Assembly: GCA_020466095.1 (NCBI GenBank)
Contig: CM035807.1
Location: forward strand, 27,980,382 to 28,044,381
Direction: 5' to 3'
Length of the DNA stretch: 64,000 nt
Source of the DNA: Chlorops oryzae
Taxonomy: Eukaryota > Arthropoda > Insecta > Diptera > Chloropidae
Under the pieces are notes generated by a model. That model was given only the letters and a program-made list of their open reading frames with translations, searched no databases and was not told the DNA's origin. A program made the position numbers and the translations under genes. This document shows, piece by piece, positions 13,083-23,621 of this stretch. The number at the start of each line of letters is the position of its first letter. The first letter of the stretch is position 1.

Positions 13083-14240
13083 GGGAATATCGTGCCCAAA
13101 GGACTTTTTGAAATTCGAAATAGTTTAGAAGATATAGCCTTCTTTGTCGAGCAAGATCTGCGCTAAAACGAGTAATTTTAGCGTTGCTTCAAACTTTAAA
13201 CGCATTTATCTCGAAACCACTGTTTTTGAACTGGCGGCCATGATTTCTCCAGTTCAACCGGGACGATTTTAATGAAACAAAGTGGAATCAAGGCATAATG
13301 GCGTGAACCTCAATCATAACACAATGTTACAAAAAACATTTTTTTCATACACTTTTTCCTATTGGTTATTTTATGTTAGTTTAGGGCTCCCTCATTCCAA
13401 AAAGGTCAATGGTTTGATGATTGAAATGTCTAATATTGGGATAATTTGCACTGGTTGCTAAGGTATAGCTCGATAAGTGAGTGAAAGTAGCGAAAAATAC
13501 GAGCGGAAAATGGCCCTTCCGACCTCATAGGAGCCACAATTATAGTTGTAGGGTTGCGTTTAGGCACTTAAAATTTGCGTACGGTTTCCACCTCTTCGAA
13601 TTAGGTCTTATCTGCTTGGCTATTTTATACGATAATTGAGTTATGGCCCAAAATATGGGGCAAAGTAGAGAAAATTGACTTTTTTTTACATTTTGGGCCA
13701 TATCTCGGAAACACTACTTAAATCCATCAAACCATTGACCTTCTTGGTATGAAGGAGCTCTAAGCTAACATAAAATAACTAATGGAAAAAAAGTGTCGAA
13801 ACGCTGTAGCATTGTGTAATTTTAAGAAATTTTTTACAATTTTTTTTTTTTACACTGAACTACAAAAAAATATACCCGAAATCAATTTTTCATTTTTCAA
13901 TGGCCACTGGTTTGTCAAAAAAAAAAAATCCCAAAATTATTTTGGAAGTTCACGCCATAATGACATCTATACTGATTACAGCCCCGTTTTTCTTTTTCAT
14001 TTCGGACAACTTGGAGACCTGGAATCGTGGCGGTCAGCACTACACCTTTTTGAGCATCCACTTTGACGGACGAGAACTTTTTGAACCGCCCTCACATAAA
14101 AAAACAAAGTGCTTCTTTATTAACTTTCATTAAATTCTCACACAACAAGAAAAAACTAAATTGAAAAGGATTTTTTCGTTTTCTGTCAGGAATTTTTTTA
14201 AAAAAGTCCAAAAACAGCCTCGCCAATGAGACAACCCCCT
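13083..14240 (+). mobile_element. TTAA-flanked repeat family (TB), copy A, with nested insertion
   Basis: Homologous to the complete copy at 31938-32634. Shared phrases include AATAGTTTAGAAGATATA, GATCTGCGCTAAAACGAGT and GACAACTTGGAGACCTGGAA. The right end (AATGAGACAACCCCC) abuts TTAA as in the other copy, but the left terminal GGGGGTTGTCT motif is missing, so this copy is truncated or diverged at 5'. It is interrupted by an unrelated inverted-repeat element at 13319-13817. No transposase frame is visible; TTAA flanks suggest a piggyBac-type non-autonomous element. Confidence 0.7.
13319..13817. mobile_element. Nested inverted-repeat element inside TB copy A
   Basis: Ends ACACAATGTTAC and GTAGCATTGTGT are inverted, and the arms continue for about 100 bp (shared GGTTATTTTATGTTAG, then GGTCAATGGTTTGATG). 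The corresponding place in the other TB copy (about 32215-32255) lacks this sequence, which supports a later insertion. No coding capacity; superfamily not assigned. Confidence 0.65.
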
Positions 14241-14261
14241 TTAAGTATGGCATCGTCAAGT

Positions 14262-14556
14262 CCCCCTCCGTGGCGTAGTTGCTTGAGATGCCAACTTACA
14301 ATGCGAGAGGCTCCGGGTTCAACTCCCAGCTCGGGCGTGGAATGTTAGTTGGGTCATTTTTTCTGTTTCTGTTCTTTAAGGTTTTCCCATTTTTCGTGGT
14401 ATCACACTTGGGTCCATGTGCGACCTAAGTGTGTGTCGCCCTCAGTGTCAGACACACTAAGCAACCATCCATAGGTGGTCTTTGGCAGTACTATATGTTC
14501 CGACAAATTCGATAGTTCGAAACTTCCTGGCAAATCTTTTTTCGATGTACCGGGGA
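14262..14556 (+). mobile_element. tRNA-derived SINE (family SINE-A)
   Basis: The head carries an RNA polymerase III A-box-like segment (TGGCGTAGTTGCTTGAG) and, about 45 bases later, a B box (GGGTTCAACTCCCAGC), the internal promoter layout of tRNA genes. It is followed by a non-tRNA body (TTTTTCTGTTTCTGTTC and a GTCCATGTGCGACCTAA motif). A second copy with the same order lies on the minus strand at 21735-21928, and a tail fragment lies at 681-755. It is not a functional tRNA gene because the acceptor stem is not formed. Confidence 0.8.
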
Positions 14557-16625
14557 TCTTTTGTACCTAATTCTGAAATTTGGGTGTAATCAAATATAAC
14601 AAAGAAATATTATTTTTTTGTTTTTCTTCAATGCTTCGTATTTCCTATCTCTGGCTGTCCCTAACCCCATAAATGCGCTGCTGTGTAAAGGCAGCATAAG
14701 TATCTATCAAGCAAATGACATTATTGTCTGAATGTAAAAAGGAACACGATAACACTGATTCGCAACAATTATTGGCATTACTTTCACATGGTATCCTTGA
14801 GATAAAAAAATGATTTTTTTTCGTACTAGCTTTTACTCGTGACGACTTTGTTGGTGCCTTGGTGACTCATTTTCTCATCGAAAGAAAAAAAATATTATAC
14901 CATCTGACAGCCTCGGAAAGGCAAACTGAAAAATCAAGATTATCATTAACACTTATCTCGATGCGTGAGTGAAACAATAATTCATTAATCAGCTCATTTC
15001 GTATTATCATAACTTGTTCTTAATTAGCTTCATAAACATTGATCTATGGTTCGAGTAAATAGTCGAAAATAGTAGGAGAAGAAAAAACCATTTGAAATTC
15101 ATTAAAAATGAAATAAAATTAAAGAAAATAAGAATCGATTAATCTAAGGACCATAAAGGGATAATATATGTAAGGCTCAGTTACTTTATTTATCGTTTGT
15201 TGTTGAGGTAACTTAAGGAATCATATATGATTCAACTATAGTTACGTACCATTTCTTTTAGAGAAGTGAATATAAATTAAACGCTTTCTTATGTTAAGTT
15301 CGATCAAGTGTAACTGAAACTTCAATACGAAATCGAAAAGGAATGCTCTCCACTCTCTCGATATCCTGTTACTTAATTCATTGATTTCTATTGCATACTG
15401 GAGAATATTAGAAGATGGATTATTAAGAATTTCAAATCGCTTGCGAACTGGGGTACCGAAACCGGGATAGGAATGATTTCATTATTTAAAGAAGAAAAAA
15501 AAAAACCATTTTTTCGGAGCCATTTTTCTTCGTTTGTCCTTCGAGTCTCCCCGCGCGCCCCAAAAAAGGCATGATATTATAGCATAGAAATTGATATTTG
15601 AATTTTATTTTCGTACATAAAGTTTATTTTATTTTTCTTCTTCTCACTTCAAAGCGAAATGAATGTCCTCATTAAATCTCCTTCGATGGCCAACGTTCAA
15701 GGAACGACGTCGGAGGATAGCGTTTCCGTTTTCATTCTTTGAAACTTCACACCAAATCCCAATCAATCAAAGTTCATGGAACGAAACTTTGCCAAAGTTT
15801 CGTTAAAACTTTAAAACAATGGAACGAAAGCAGTTGGGGTAGGTATGTACCTACAGCTTCAACGGAATTAATGCAGTTGGGAAGCGAAATGAAGTTGAGT
15901 GCTTAATTTCTTCAAGTAGTAAAATCGTAATGAGAACACGACGGGAGAGTAATCGAGTTAATGTTTTATTTCTTTTTCCCCCTTATTTTTTTGTTTTTTT
16001 AAATATTTTTTTAATATTTCTTTTATTGTTTGTTGTAAGGAACTACAATATTTGTGGAAAAGAAAATGGGAAATTCGAAGTCTTGTTAAAAAGCACGAAA
16101 TGTAAACTCAAAATCTGCGAAGTCAAATTTACAAAAGAAATTAAATAAAGAACACAAGCTTCAGTGGAACAATGGTATCAGCTGCCTTTGAGGAACTTTT
16201 AGGGGATTCTTAATTTTTTTTATTTTTTTTATATACATAAATATTTTTTTTTTTTGTTTTAAAAGAGTGTACTTAGTTAAAAAGTTTAAAAGCAAAGTAA
16301 AGACTGTAAAGAAAATTATTCCGTAGCGAAGATGGTAGTTCTCAAAGGGAACATTAAGACCAGCTAAAAATGAGGTAAGACTCAAAATTTTTTACACCCA
16401 TTGCTGGAATGGCATTTCATCATGGAAAACTATTTCAGCAGCAATCCTTTAATGGCTTTTTTCATCTTTCTTCATATTTAAATGGAAGTAACTACAAAGT
16501 TTTAATGTAAGCTTTTGAAGTGAGGCTGTCGAAGAAATATGTTGAAGGTTTTTCTTAAGAGAAGTTTTTGTTTTGTTATGATAATTTAATGGGAGCTCAA
16601 ATTTTGTTGATGTTTTATGTATGCA

Positions 16626-16673
<48 letters not shown>

Positions 16674-17054
16674 GAAAGAGAGAGAGAGAAAACATATTTT
16701 GTATTCAAAGTTTGAGTTTCCAAATTACTGTATTTTCAATTGACGAAAACAAAAAAGGGAAAAGCAAGTTTTGTATTTTAACTTAGTTCAAAAAAATTAA
16801 ACTTTTGGAATTTTTTTCTAAAGTTCGCAATTTTTGGTTTTTTGCAATAAAAGTATTTAAACTAGGTAGGGACGATAGCGAAAGACCTACTTAATTAAGA
16901 CTCACTTGATTTTTTTTTCAATTCAGCCAATATAAATATACGCTACCACGTCCTTCAATTACCTTCTTTGACAATTTCAAAAAAATTTGACAGTAAACTC
17001 ATTCAAAAAGCCATCAAAATGTTTGTGGAAAAATTCAAAATTTTTATTTTTTTA
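14557..17054. other. No gene seen; contains a GA microsatellite
   Basis: AT-rich sequence without recognisable coding regions. The frames at 15930-16148 and 16161-16385 are low-complexity. A GA repeat sits at 16629-16690. Confidence 0.55.
16629..16690. repeat. (GA)n microsatellite
   Basis: An uninterrupted GA run, a GGGGGAAA interruption near 16671-16677, then further GA units. The Arg-Glu repeat frame seen here is an artefact of this repeat. Confidence 0.97.
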
Positions 17055-17558
17055 AGCCCAAAATCCAACATTGCGAGATCCCGATGCGAGAGCGCGAGAC
17101 GAGACGCAAACAAATTTCAATACATTAAATCATATGGTTCAAGCTCCAATGTATCGCACTGCGAGACCTCGTAGCGAGAAAATTTTGAAAAATTGAATAT
17201 TTCTCGTTGCGAGGCACTTTTGACAGGTTAATGATGTAGCTATTTTTTGAGTACTCATTGTTCCGTGAAAGAGAGCTTTTAAAATATTTCGCGAGCTTTG
17301 GTTCATTTTGAAAATTTTTTGAAAATTTTTTAAAATTTTGAATTAAAATTTAAACTCAAATGATACCATATAATTTTTATGAGTACTCGGTACTCGTTAG
17401 ATAGGTATTTGGTTGCAATATTGCATTACTAGAAGCGAAATTATGCTATCATCTGCGTGACGCAAAACTCTCATTGGAGATTGAAATGCGTCACGCAAAA
17501 CATTTTCGTGACGTCGCGCACTCTCGCATCGGGCTCTCGCAATATTGGATTTTGGGCT
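17055..17558. mobile_element. Inverted-repeat MITE with CG-rich ends
   Basis: The left end reads AGCCCAAAATCCAACATTGC and the right end is its near-exact complement; the arms extend about 45 bp through a GATGCGAGAG motif. TTA on each side is compatible with a 3-bp TWA duplication as in PIF/Harbinger elements, but the boundary could shift by a base, so the class is tentative. Confidence 0.7.
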
Positions 17559-19990
17559 TTAGTCGTACGCAGTTTTTGGGAAAACGAATTAACAGCTGAA
17601 TTTTTGAAGAAATTTCTGATCAGAAAACGAGCCCATATTTGATTATTTGAATCAGAGAGACGACTCGAAAAGACTCGCTTTTGATAAAAAATTTCAAAAA
17701 ATTCTAGCTGGGTTGAATGTGATTGTTCGTCTGTACCTAAACCTTGAATAGGTTCTAATAAAAACTGATAAGAAAGGCATTAATCCAAATTTTTAAAATC
17801 GATTTTACGACGAAACGAGGTGTTAATCGGCCTGATTATGTATTCCGACGGATCAAATCCGTTAGGATTTTCACATTTTTATGAATGAAAAAACTCTTTT
17901 TCAGGCCGAATATTAAGGAAATGCATCTAAGAGGTCTCTGTCCCCTCTTTTTTTTCGATATTGGAAGATTTCAATTTTCTTTAAGTTATGAAATACTTAC
18001 GTTTAATCTAGCCTTTATAAGCTGCAGCAGGTCTTATCATTATCTCAGAGCTTGATTAGAGTAAGGCAAACATGAGGGAAATTGTGGGAGCAAAGTCAAT
18101 GTTAACCATTCTATGCAATCGTATAATATTTAAAATTAAATTCCTATGAGATAATGCAGCATATAATAAACGAATAAATATTAATTCATGACATGCACAC
18201 AAGATATCATCAGAGAATGAATGTCAACAGTAAACTGTGAGAGCGTAAAATGCATTGCAGACAGAAAGAAAGATGACAACTCATCATCATCATTATATAC
18301 TGTCGTAGGTATGCACAATGAAATAACTTTGATAAATGAATAACCATTTTGAAAAATGTTTTCCCCAAACGAAAGAAGAAAGTTAAGCACGCGCTGTCGA
18401 AAAAATCCAGGTTGAAATCTTTAAAAGACTCGACAGAAAGTCAAAAGACCAGAGCACATCGTCATGATGTGCCCTATTATCGAAGAAAACTTGATGCAAT
18501 TGTCATGACGGATCAAAACAAAGACAATTACGCTGTAATTTGACGAAAAGAATACAAAGCACAAAAGGAAAAGAAAGCTAAAAACAAAACAAAAATGCGA
18601 AATGGGAAAATAGAGCAAAATCAAGTCAACAAAAGCCAAATCAAAGTACGTAATTGAAATGCGAGTGCTCAGATCTGAAATCAAGGAAGGCGGGCGCATT
18701 TCGTCTGACTCAGGCTTATTTTGATGTACATACCTACATACCTGGAATTTAGGCTTGTACACATTTTATTATTTATACTGTCAAGCTAAGCAGATTTTCT
18801 CGTTTTTTTTACCTAAAAACATAGACGTCAAAATATTCTCAAATAAAAAATTTTTAATTTCAAAAAAATTGTGCAAAAAATAAATAAATGATCCACATTC
18901 AAAGTCTGAAGTCGTTCAAAAGCTTTCCGAAACTATTTATTCCGAAGCAGTTAGCAAACTGTAGGTAAGAAAGAAAAACAAAGAAAAATATTCTGATGCT
19001 CTTACGTAGATCGGCTTACAGTCGGATGCAGAGGGGGGGCAGATACGGGAAATCGTATTGCTTGCTATTCGCATGAACTTGAAGCGTTCTTTGAAATCGA
19101 TATTTTTGCTTCTTTTTTTATTTCAGTTCTTTTGCATGCGATAAAAATATTTAAAAAAAAAATAAAAAAATAAAAACTAGGAAAAAACTTCTTATAAAAT
19201 ACCCAACGTCTTTGTCTGGTCTCGGTTTCTATGGTACATTGCATTCCAAACTCAATTCCGACTATGATTCCGTTGTAGAAATTGTGTTTGCATCTGCGTA
19301 AAGTGGAAGTAAATTATACTCAAGGCGATCTGTTGCAGCTCGAACGGTACGCACACATTTAATGCCTTCTGGACGTAACCATGGGTGACTTACTGTACCA
19401 TTTGCGTGTATGCTGACACATACAGTTTGTTTGTATGTATGTATGTGCAACCGTGTGACCATGTTGGGATGTCATAGAAGTATCCGACTTGTGGCGCTCC
19501 AGAATCACTTTATGCATGCAACGCATAAGCGGATACAATGGAGCACATCATGCCGAAGGCATTACACTCCAAAGAATTTTTTCCCTTTACAGAAGGACTG
19601 CGAATTTGATTTTATAGAGAGTCGTAACAAAAATGTTTCTCTTCTTAGAATAAAGATTATTTTTATAAGAAAATCTGCCTTAAGAGCTGAGGGATTATTA
19701 TGGTATTACATCAGTTGATATTAAACAAATCCAGACATGTCAAGCCCGAGCTTAGATCAAAAATTTATACATTCTTAAATTCTTAATCATTTTAGCTCTG
19801 AAAATTCCCATTTTGGCTGGGAATAAATTTATAATGGGGCTTTTAGAAGACTTTATGAGTTGCCTAATTAATTACCCTATCGGAATTTAGGAAATCAGAT
19901 TGAAAAAAAATATATTTGACAATTAGTTGAAAAGCAATTAGTTGACATACCATACATAAACTTTAATATAATGTATTAAATCTGAATATA
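17559..19990. other. No gene seen
   Basis: No recognisable coding sequence. The frames of 100-115 codons at 18421-18762 (minus) and 19410-19718 (plus) show no known domain and are AT-biased. Confidence 0.5.
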
Positions 19991-20017
19991 TTCGATCTCT
20001 TCGTGGCGTAGCGCATA
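19991..20017 (+). mobile_element. SINE-B head, left part, split by element X1
   Basis: TTCGATCTCTTCGTGGCGTA matches the start of the SINE-B copy at 43250-43440 (reverse strand). The rest of the same SINE resumes at 20886, on the other side of X1. Confidence 0.75.
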
Positions 20018-20345
20018 CACCGAGAGAAAAAGGTAGTTATATTAACTGAAAAAGCAGGTTAAAATAACCGAGTTCACCGTTAATTCTTAGCTTATGTGTA
20101 GTAGCGGTCGATACAACAGTACAAACACAGTCAATAGGGATATAACTACCTGATGGTTGATATAACTGTCTCGCGGTTAAATCAACTGTCACCAGCGACT
20201 GGGAAAAAAAAATTTATTTTTTGCTTTGACTTTTTTTTTACCTTCTTTTATTAATAATTTTTTTTTTTTTATTAAATAATTATATTTTTTCTTTATTTAT
20301 TTGTTTCTATTTAAATCTTTTTCTCTTTCATCTCTTTAAATTTTC

Positions 20346-20422
20346 TCGCCTCGGCCGAGCCTTGAACCGCAGACCACCACTTCGCTGGGCGAACGTCTTA
20401 ACCATTACGCTAAACGAACGAA
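20346..20422 (-). other. tRNA-like module 1 in X1
   Basis: Read on the minus strand, an A-box-like TAGCGTAATGGTTAAG is followed by a B-box-like GCGGTTCAAGGCTC at tRNA-like spacing. The segment does not fold into a clean tRNA acceptor stem by eye. It is reduced to its 3' half in X2. Confidence 0.6.
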
Positions 20423-20610
20423 TTTAATTTGTTGGTCAAAACGCTCACTTGAGCTTACGGTTGCAAAATTTTTTGCTTGAAAATGAACCATTAAAAAAAA
20501 TTAAATAAATTAAAATCTTAAAAATTTAGGAGAAAATTTTTGCCTTAAATAACAACTACACTCTGAACAAAAAAAAAAAAACTAATTAAAAAAAAAAATC
20601 CAGAAAAATT

Positions 20611-20685
20611 CCCGCCGCCAGCAGGGATAGAACCCCGAATCTCACGACGGTCAACTCACAGCTTAAACAACTGAGCTATTGAACA
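20611..20685 (-). other. tRNA-like module 2 in X1
   Basis: On the minus strand, A box TAGCTCAGTTGTTTAAG and B box GGGGTTCTATCCC lie at normal tRNA spacing, followed within 25 bases by long T-runs that could end a polymerase III transcript. The homologous module in X2 is at 42365-42440. Confidence 0.7.
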
Positions 20686-20885
20686 CTGCAGAGACGGTTG
20701 ATCAGAATGCGAACTTATACGGCTAAGTGAACGAAAGCGAATTTGAACATAAAAATTGACTATTTTTCAACTGTTGATTTGACTTCCTTTTCCAGTGCAT
20801 TTAACGGGGAATACAGTTAATTTGACCACTCTTACTTTAACTGTTCTAAGTGGTTGATTTAACAGTTCTTATTTCTCTCGGTGTA

Positions 20886-21035
20886 GCGATTGCGCTTAGC
20901 AATCCGAAGGCTGGAGTTCGAATCCTGTTGCAGACAAAATAAATGTGGAAAAATTGGGAATTGAAAGAGTCAGGTAAATTTTAAATACAAACTAAAGGAG
21001 AAAAGAGCTGCCAACCATACCGTGAAGTTTGCCAT
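20886..21035 (+). mobile_element. SINE-B, right part, split by element X1
   Basis: This continues the SINE head at 19991-20017: B box GGAGTTCGAATCCTG, then AATGTGGAAAAATTGGGAA and a tail with GCTGCCAACCATACC. All of these are also found, reverse-complemented, at 43250-43440. Confidence 0.8.
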
Positions 21036-21224
21036 CCTTTCTTCAATACGTATACACAAGCTCTTTGAAAAACTCCTTTAAGTTCCACTGAAACCTTTCT
21101 TTTTTATAATTTTGAATAAAAAGTTTGGTTGAAAGGATATTCCTCTAAGTTTTTTCATTATTATTTAAATGTTAGGTATATTATTACATACTTTACCACA
21201 ACAAAAAAAAAAAAAAAAAAAAAA

Positions 21225-21520
21225 AAACCCTTGTCTGAACGGGGATTTGAACTCACAGACCTCGGATTGTTAGACAGACTGGAAAGAAACAACTTTGAAA
21301 TCATTCAAAGAAAAATTAAAATAATATCAATTTAAAATAAACTGATTTTTAACTAATTTAAAAGATATCCAGATTCAGACAATTGACTTTGCCGTAGGAC
21401 ATCGCCATGCTAAAAAAGTTAGTTTTCTCCATGGGAAAAAATCAGAGTTTAAATTAATTGTCACTTTAAATCAATCAGTTGTTCTATTAATTTAAAATTA
21501 GTTGAAATTCCTAAAGGGTA
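21225..21520 (-). mobile_element. Element Y, copy 1, with tRNA-like module
   Basis: The minus strand contains a B-box segment (GAGTTCAAATCCCC, about 21248) directly followed by a T-run of more than 20 bases (the A-run at 21203-21226 on the plus strand). Upstream on the minus strand lies a body with AACTAATTTTAAATTAAT and CCATGGAGAAAACTAAC phrases, repeated at 41950-42125. Both boundaries are uncertain, and the A box is poorly preserved. Confidence 0.55.
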
Positions 21521-21734
21521 TGAATATGTTGTTTTGAAAGTTTTACTTGTTTATCATGATTAAATAATAGAATTTTGATCAAGATACCTTAGATTAATGA
21601 AAGATAATCTGAATTATAGGTAAAACAGGCATTTTTGGACTCTGAGCCCGCAGTAAATTAATACAAAATCTTATTTTAAAAAAATTTAAAAAAATTTTCG
21701 ATTTAACGAACTATTTTTTTTTTAAATATAGTTT

Positions 21735-21928
21735 AGGTTAGGTTAGGTTGGTTAACGATGGATTAACGGTGACAAAATTAGGCCGCACATGGACCCAAGG
21801 ATAATAGGAAACAAAGAAAAACAGAAACAGAACAAAACGACACAAACATTCACGGCCTAAGCTAGGAGTTGAACCCAGGGCCTCTCGCTTTGTAAGTTGA
21901 TATCTTAACCAACTACGGCACAGATGCC
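21735..21928 (-). mobile_element. tRNA-derived SINE-A, minus-strand copy
   Basis: Read on the minus strand: CCGTAGTTGGTTAAG (A-box-like), then GGGTTCAACTCC (B box), then TTCTGTTTCTG and GGGTCCATGTGCGGCC. This is the same order as in the plus-strand copy at 14262-14556. Confidence 0.8.
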
Positions 21929-22534
21929 AAATAGTCCAAAATAATAAGAATTTAGTCGGATACACATTTTGATTGTTTTTCAATTCATTTAGATTTTTCA
22001 TTGATCTGAAATTTAATCCCGATTATTTTGCGATTATATTTAATTCCTTATAACTAATTATAAGCCACGTAGGTATATGAATGAATATTAAAAGTTCATT
22101 CTTTAAATCCAAAATAAAATAAAAATTTTATTTATTTATTAAAATTATATTCATTGAAATATATGTATCTAAGTGAATTAATTAATTTAAATAAAATTTT
22201 AAAAATTGAAATGTTTGAAGAAATTTTTTAAAATTTGAATTATTTCTCAAAAAGAAGAATGATTTCTGAATATTAAAAATGAATAGTGCAAATACAGGCT
22301 CTATACAGTATGAATCAAGTAAGAAAGCTTGTCGAAACACGTCAATTGTCGTAGACCTTTTATTCGTGTTGTCCATCCTATGTCTCAAATTTGAAGCTTC
22401 TACACCAATTACTTCGGAAGTTACGAAAAATGTTCATTTGTGGTCGTCGCAGTGGCGTCATTTTCACTTAGGATTGTTCTCGGGTGACAACGTACCTGTG
22501 AGCCAAGATTCAATGTGATTGGTTCAGCTGCTTG

Positions 22535-22655
22535 GAAGGAGATCCGATCACAGACGGACGGACGGACGGACATGTCTAAATCGTTTCAGTTTTCGATCGT
22601 GACCAAGAATATACATATATAGAATATACATATATAGAATATACATATATGTTAT
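22535..22655. repeat. GACG tetranucleotide run and ATACATATATAGAAT tandem repeat
   Basis: A short GACGGACGGACG run (about 22552-22570) is followed by about three copies of a 16-bp AT-rich unit (22610-22655). The arrangement resembles the microsatellite part of D-like repeats, but the flanks do not match the D family. Confidence 0.6.
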
Positions 22656-22733
22656 ATATAGTGCAAATAAGTTTTAAAGGATTTTTTATCGATTTTGACA
22701 CTTTATTGTGCGAAATTGGTTTAATATATTTTA

Positions 22734-22883
22734 CTAAAAGTACCGCCCATCGCTAGCGATGACCTTTTCCTACTTTTCTGGCAATGCATGAATTCCCTCC
22801 CAAAAGAACTGCTCATCTTTGGAGGCGAAGAACGTATCAAGCCAATTTTGGATACCTTCAACTGAAGTGAAGCGTGTTCCCGT
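22734..22883 (-). pseudogene. mariner transposase C-terminal remnant
   Basis: The minus strand encodes a stretch reading IQNWLDTFFASKDEQFF, then a match to the G-I-x-x-L-P-E-K motif, an in-frame stop, and E-K-V-I-A-S-D-G-R-Y-F before the terminal stop codon. This is the characteristic C-terminal end of mariner-family transposases, the DNA-cutting enzymes of Tc1/mariner elements. Only about 50 codons are recognisable; the DDE/D catalytic core lies upstream and is not present. The in-frame TAG and the truncation show it is dead. About 70 bp of probable 3' non-coding element sequence follows down to about 22661. The transposon superfamily call is secure, the subfamily is not. Confidence 0.85.
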
Positions 22884-23452
22884 AAGGGCTTAGTGCTAGC
22901 TGTTACAAGATCCTCACAAAACTAATATACCTGCTTACGGTATAAAAAGTCAGTGGAATATAGCAATCGAATAGACTTGAGTACGCTTCATGTACTTATG
23001 TATACGCAGCTTTCGAAAGTGGATTATTTTGATAATAAGATCCAAATATTTATGTCAGTATTTTTTATTTATTTATTTATTTTTGGAGCACTTGTTCCCT
23101 GTGGAATTAAAACAAAATCCATTTTACTCTCTGTCTCGAAACCTCTTTTAATATCGATTGTTCTAATATAAATCAGAGAATCAAGAGCACTCACTCAAGC
23201 GGAAGAATAATTTTATTGAAATTTAAAGTCTTTCCCACTCAAAACACTTTTGAACCTCTTTATTTTAAAAAGATCTCCTCCAAAAGCATTCGAAGTACAT
23301 ATGAATATGTTCACAAGATCACATTCATTGAATAACACGTTTTTTTTTTCTCAGTGTAAAAGTTTTTGTTTTTCTCAACGCCTCAAATGTGATTTCATTC
23401 AATTCAAGCGAAGTTTTAAGTCGACTCGCTTTTGCGGCCGCTGAATCATTGG

Positions 23453-23613
23453 CAGTGCCGTAGCAACCATAGGGGCAAAAGGGGGCTTTGCCCCCCCCAC
23501 GCATTTTTGTTTTTGCCCATGAATAAAATTGAAATAATAATTTCCCCCCCCCCCCACGCAAATTGGAAAAATAATTTTTCCCCCTTACGCAAAAAAGAAT
23601 TGCTACGGCACTG
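23453..23613. mobile_element. hAT-type MITE, 161 bp, C-rich, perfect target duplication
   Basis: Ends CAGTGCCGTAGCAA and TTGCTACGGCACTG are inverted repeats, and flanks ATCATTGG (23445-23452 and 23614-23621) are an exact 8-bp duplication. The interior contains C-runs of 8 to 14 bases, unusual for this AT-rich region. No coding capacity. Confidence 0.93.
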
Positions 23614-23621
23614 ATCATTGG

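Larger units (their letters stand above)
20018..20883 (+). mobile_element. Element X, copy 1: inverted-repeat element with two tRNA-like modules
   Basis: An 866-bp element with ends CACCGAGAGAAA and TTTCTCTCGGTG, flanked by TA on both sides (20016-20017 and 20884-20885). Sub-terminal zones repeat short words of the type AACAGTTAAATCAAC and GTTATATTAACTG in both orientations, as transposase-binding arrays often do. The core holds two different tRNA-like segments on the minus strand (20346-20422 and 20611-20685). No protein is encoded. The other copy (42166-43026) is in the opposite orientation and shares the whole layout. X1 sits inside a SINE-B copy, so it is younger than that SINE. TA duplication suggests a Tc1/mariner-like mobiliser, but the family is unknown to me. 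Confidence 0.85.

Noticed and set aside
16568..16786. 72-codon frame with a long Arg-Glu repeat
   Set aside because: Direct translation of the GA microsatellite.
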